Positions 61,726 through 64,000 of a stretch of DNA of 64,000 nucleotides are shown in pieces. The stretch is from Terriglobia bacterium. Lineage in GTDB: Bacteria; Acidobacteriota; Terriglobia; JAIQFV01. The DNA is taken from positions 124,001 to 188,000 of the forward strand of contig JAIQFY010000005.1 in NCBI GenBank assembly GCA_020072965.1, in the 5' to 3' direction. The stretch's first letter is position 1; every line of letters begins with the position of its first letter. The notes beneath the pieces were generated by a model. The model was not told the origin of the DNA, did no database searches, and worked only from the letters and a program-made list of their open reading frames with translations. The translations under genes were made by a program, and so were the position numbers.

Positions 61726-61800
61726 TTAAGCCAGCAGCCGGACCAACTGGATGAGCAGATAGAAGATCACCAGGACAAGAATCCAAAGGCGGTGCAGCAT
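61726..61800 (-). CDS. 24-residue single-helix membrane miniprotein
   Basis: A 25-codon frame, ATG at 61800 and TAA at 61726-61728, with AGGGAGG 5 nt before the ATG. It encodes MLHRLWILVLVIFYL and then LIQLVRLLA, a complete transmembrane helix flanked by His/Arg at the start and Arg near the end. It lies between the XRE regulator stop (29 nt) and the NfeD-like gene on the same strand. Its position resembles that of short PspB/PspD-type proteins in stress operons, but the sequence is not theirs. It is too short for automatic gene calling. Confidence 0.68.
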   Translation of the reverse strand: MLHRLWILVLVIFYLLIQLVRLLA

Positions 61801-61828
61801 AAATCCTCCCTGACTTCCAATCCACCGG

Positions 61829-62311
61829 TTATCGCTTTTCCCCTGCCCGGGGCTTCAAGACCTCGAGAAGCCGGTCGGGGAGTTGGGGTGTTTCCATGAT
61901 GGCGCCCATCAGGAGCAGGAGATTCCGTGAGTCATCTCGTTGGGCGATCTGGAGCAGCACCTGGCTCAGGTCGACATCCTCCCGAAACCGCTCGGCTCCA
62001 TCAATGAGCCATAGATCCAGCTGGTCCTCCGCGACCCTCAGGTCGGAGGTGAGCTCGGTGTGATATCCCGCCGGGTCATCCACCAAATACCCGGGATGAA
62101 CCTTGAAGAATTGAGCCAGCAACATGCGGGTCTTGTTGGTCAAATGAGGGCGGACCCCTCTTTCGATTTGAGAGAGGTAGGCCTGGCTGAGCGTTTTCCC
62201 CTGATGCTTCTTGATGGCACGCACCGTCTCGGTCTGAGTCATCGGCCGTCCCAGCCCCCGGAGCGTCCCCTCAACTGACCGCAAGTAGCGAATTTTATTT
62301 CCAAGTTTCAT
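61829..62311 (-). CDS. XRE-family transcriptional regulator
   Basis: A 160-residue regulator with an N-terminal helix-turn-helix: KLGNKIRYLRSVEGTLRGLGRPMTQTETVRAIKKHQGKTLSQAYLSQIERGVRPHLT (about 2-60), where LSQAYLSQIERG is the recognition helix region typical of Cro/CI proteins. The C-terminal half (VAEDQLDLWLIDGAERFREDVDLSQVLLQIAQRDDSRNLLLLMGA) is helical and could dimerise or sense a signal; no ligand domain is named. It starts the membrane-stress operon. A promoter with an inverted repeat inside it lies directly upstream, so it probably regulates its own operon. Confidence 0.9.
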   Translation of the reverse strand: MKLGNKIRYLRSVEGTLRGLGRPMTQTETVRAIKKHQGKTLSQAYLSQIERGVRPHLTNKTRMLLAQFFKVHPGYLVDDPAGYHTELTSDLRVAEDQLDLWLIDGAERFREDVDLSQVLLQIAQRDDSRNLLLLMGAIMETPQLPDRLLEVLKPRAGEKR

Positions 62312-62335
62312 GATAGTATAACTAATTGCAATTTA

Positions 62336-62365
62336 TATATAGCATTTAGCTATATTCTTTGTCAA
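62336..62365 (-). promoter_or_regulatory. Promoter with operator-like inverted repeat for the stress operon
   Basis: On the - strand TTGACA (62365-62360) and TATATA (62341-62336) are 18 nt apart, a near-consensus sigma-70 pair. The spacer contains the inverted repeat ATATAGC-N5-GCTATAT (62337-62355). It lies 25-50 nt before the XRE start. Such placement would let a bound repressor block RNA polymerase. Confidence 0.75.
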
Positions 62366-62521
62366 GCAAAATCGGTAAGCGTGTAGCCTTTATAAAAACA
62401 AGACGGGAGGAGACTCACCCGGGCAAGCCGATTCAGCGAATTCTGTGAATCCTCAAAGCTTGGAACGGGGCTTCCCGGTCATCATGAGGGAGGGGATCAG
62501 GTGGATCCGGGCCATGGGGAA

Positions 62522-63571
62522 TTAGGCCGGGGTCTTTTGGGTAAGAACGGATCCAACGATCTGAATCGTTTTTTCGATGTCGTCCCGCGAGACATCGTAG
62601 TGGGTCACCATCCGCATGTGGGTGGAGTCGATGCCATTCGCCAGGACACCCTGATCCTTCAGTCGTCTTGAGAATTCGGCGGTGTCCAGGCCGGCGGGGG
62701 AGATATCAAACACCAGTATATTGGTTTGGACTTTGGCAGGATTGATCTTGATTCCCGGAAGGGCAGCGAGTGCCGCAGCCAGCCGTTTGGCATTGGCGTG
62801 ATCTTCGGAAAGCTTGGAGGGGTGTTTCTCCAGGGCAATCAAACCCGCGGCAGCGAGGACGCCGACCTGTCGCATCCCTCCTCCCAGTGCCTTGCGATAG
62901 ACGCGGGCCTTCTCAATGAAGGTCTGACTGCCCACCAGCATCGATCCGACCGGCGCGCCCAGACCCTTGGAGAGACAGAACATGATGCTGTCGAACTTCC
63001 GGCTTAAGTCGGCGACGGACTTTCCGGTGGCCACGGATGCGTTGAAGATGCGGGCCCCGTCGAGGTGAACCGGCAAGCGTGCCTCGTGAGCATGGCCGCA
63101 GATCTCTTCTGCCTCGGCTTGCGGATAAATCGTTCCTCCCGCCATGTTGTGCGTGTTCTCCAGGGTAATCAGGCTGGTGGGGGCCACATAATAAATATTA
63201 GGTCGGATGTGTTTCTTGATCTGGTTCCAGGTGATGGCGCCATCCTCACCGTGGATGGGCCGGGCGAGTGAACCCGAGAAAGAAGACATGGTCGCCATCT
63301 CATAATTAAAGATGTGGCTGGATTCTTCTACAATGATCTCACTGCCGGGTTGGCTGTGAATCTTCACGGCAATCTGGTTTCCCATGGTTCCCGTGGGAAC
63401 GAACAGGGCCGCCTCCCGTTCGAATATCTCCGCGGCCCGCTCTTGAAGACGGTTAACCGTAGGGTCTTCCATGTAGACATCATCGCCCACTTCGGCGTTC
63501 AGCATGGCCTCCCGCATCTCGCGGGTCGGCCGGGTGACCGTGTCACTTCTTAAATCGATCCAAGAGTTCAT
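62522..63571 (-). CDS. ltaE: Low-specificity L-threonine aldolase
   Basis: PLP enzyme cleaving L-threonine (or allo-threonine) to glycine and acetaldehyde. It is 349 residues. It begins [21 protein letters not shown], the family opening. [14 protein letters not shown] holds the cofactor, [13 protein letters not shown] supplies the Asp pairing the PLP ring, and the Schiff-base lysine is in [15 protein letters not shown]. All expected regions are present. The ATG at 63571 has no strong ribosome site. It is separated by 210 nt from the stress operon. Confidence 0.95.
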   Translation of the reverse strand: MNSWIDLRSDTVTRPTREMREAMLNAEVGDDVYMEDPTVNRLQERAAEIFEREAALFVPTGTMGNQIAVKIHSQPGSEIIVEESSHIFNYEMATMSSFSGSLARPIHGEDGAITWNQIKKHIRPNIYYVAPTSLITLENTHNMAGGTIYPQAEAEEICGHAHEARLPVHLDGARIFNASVATGKSVADLSRKFDSIMFCLSKGLGAPVGSMLVGSQTFIEKARVYRKALGGGMRQVGVLAAAGLIALEKHPSKLSEDHANAKRLAAALAALPGIKINPAKVQTNILVFDISPAGLDTAEFSRRLKDQGVLANGIDSTHMRMVTHYDVSRDDIEKTIQIVGSVLTQKTPA

Positions 63572-63690
63572 AAGGGTTCACCGCCATGAGAATTTTGGCC
63601 AGGAGGAGAAGGCCGCATTCTGACAAAAAGCCAAAGGGAATTCAAGAGAAGACGAGAAAACGAATATCAGACTGGAGCGCGTCGACGGAA

Positions 63691-64000
63691 CTAAGTCTCC
63701 AGCGGCACGGCATCCAGGAAACGTCCAAAGATTTCATTGGAAACCAGGAGCGTCTTGGGAGCCAGACGCAGCGTGTCGCCCTGCTCGATCAACCAGCCCT
63801 CCGCCAGAAGGGGATTGATGATCGGGCGAAACAGCGTGCCCGCCTCCCGGCCCAAGAGGTCCGAAAGTGACCGGTATTGAATTCCGTCAATTTGCCGGAG
63901 GCCAAAAATAAAAGCATCCTCGGCGAGACGCGCCGGGGTGATCTCTTCAATTTCGCGTCGAGGATCATTCTCCGAAAACAAGGCTTGAATGTATCCTTCC
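63691..64000 (-). CDS. hemW: HemW-like radical SAM protein, C-terminal fragment (window edge)
   Basis: The frame is open to the window end on the - strand, so the N-terminal part lies outside. The visible 103 residues, from EGYIQAL at the edge through EEITPARLAEDAFIFGLRQIDGI to LAPKTLLVSNEIFGRFL, match the C-terminal domain of HemW (haem chaperone; often misnamed oxygen-independent coproporphyrinogen III oxidase). The radical SAM Cys motif cannot be seen here. A true coproporphyrinogen dehydrogenase is less likely from this tail. Confidence 0.82.
   Translation of the reverse strand, partial: EGYIQALFSENDPRREIEEITPARLAEDAFIFGLRQIDGIQYRSLSDLLGREAGTLFRPIINPLLAEGWLIEQGDTLRLAPKTLLVSNEIFGRFLDAVPLET

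Noticed and set aside
1-64000. Phage defence system, CRISPR, prophage or conjugative element
   Set aside because: None of the expected nucleases, Cas proteins, integrases, capsid or mobilisation genes appears; apart from palindromic repeats and one pseudogene the window looks like stable chromosome.

Overview
The window looks like a chromosomal segment of an Acidobacteriota-type diderm bacterium with roughly 55% G+C. This is inferred from three things: an acidobacterial-style VWFA-related secreted protein (39141..40964), a large Oar-like TonB-dependent receptor with an N-terminal carboxypeptidase-regulatory-like domain (25328..28681), and lipid A genes lpxD and lpxC. I saw no rRNA, tRNA, CRISPR array, intact insertion sequence or prophage. 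Genes are dense on both strands, and most are housekeeping or catabolic.

Left part (1..14343). A pentose-phosphate run on the + strand holds tkt (cut by the window edge), zwf, opcA and pgl. It is followed by a two-gene cytochrome bc unit: a Rieske protein, then a cytochrome b fused to two c-type haem domains. Next come a small helix-hairpin-helix protein, a small membrane protein, a patch of short palindromes, an EamA exporter, a class-I glutamine synthetase with a small companion gene, a GNAT acetyltransferase and an MscL with a C-terminal zinc ribbon.

Middle-left (14398..20002, all - strand). Five genes form a probable operon: an isocitrate/isopropylmalate-type dehydrogenase, an HMG-CoA-lyase-family lyase, a class III CoA-transferase, and a LeuC/LeuD-type hydro-lyase pair. 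Read together they could interconvert acetyl-CoA plus pyruvate and 2-oxobutyrate through citramalyl-CoA, citramalate, citraconate and methylmalate, or degrade a branched C5 diacid. This is an inference. It is one of the two most interesting parts of the window. A 282-bp hairpin-rich element with near-perfect 20-bp terminal inverted repeats lies upstream.

Middle (20976..38868). A secreted CxxCH/IPT-repeat protein, a long gene-free stretch, the TonB-dependent receptor and a double glycosyltransferase come first. Then follows a catabolic island of class III aminotransferase, aldehyde dehydrogenase, a membrane protein and the dihydropyrimidine dehydrogenase pair PreT/PreA, which suggests pyrimidine and beta-alanine metabolism. 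A GNAT protein and a SpoIIE-type phosphatase converge at its end.

Right part (39141..64000). After the VWFA protein and lpxD there is a nucleotide trio: thymidine kinase, a DUF84 NTPase and a deoxyribosyltransferase-like protein. Next is a five-gene - strand cluster: a fold-type II PLP enzyme, an unusual aspartate-carbamoyltransferase-like protein, a YgeW-like knotted carbamoyltransferase, carbamate kinase and a threonine-synthase-like enzyme. It is reminiscent of the E. coli ygeW/ygeX/yqeA catabolic genes but has different partners, and it contains a four-helix-bundle pseudogene. Then come a cupin, uvrC, an OmpA-type lipoprotein, glutamate dehydrogenase, lpxC and a LOG-family protein. A membrane-stress operon follows: XRE regulator, a 24-codon membrane miniprotein, NfeD-like protein, flotillin and PspA, with an inverted repeat sitting between the -35 and -10 of its likely promoter. 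Threonine aldolase and a hemW-like gene cut by the window edge close the window.
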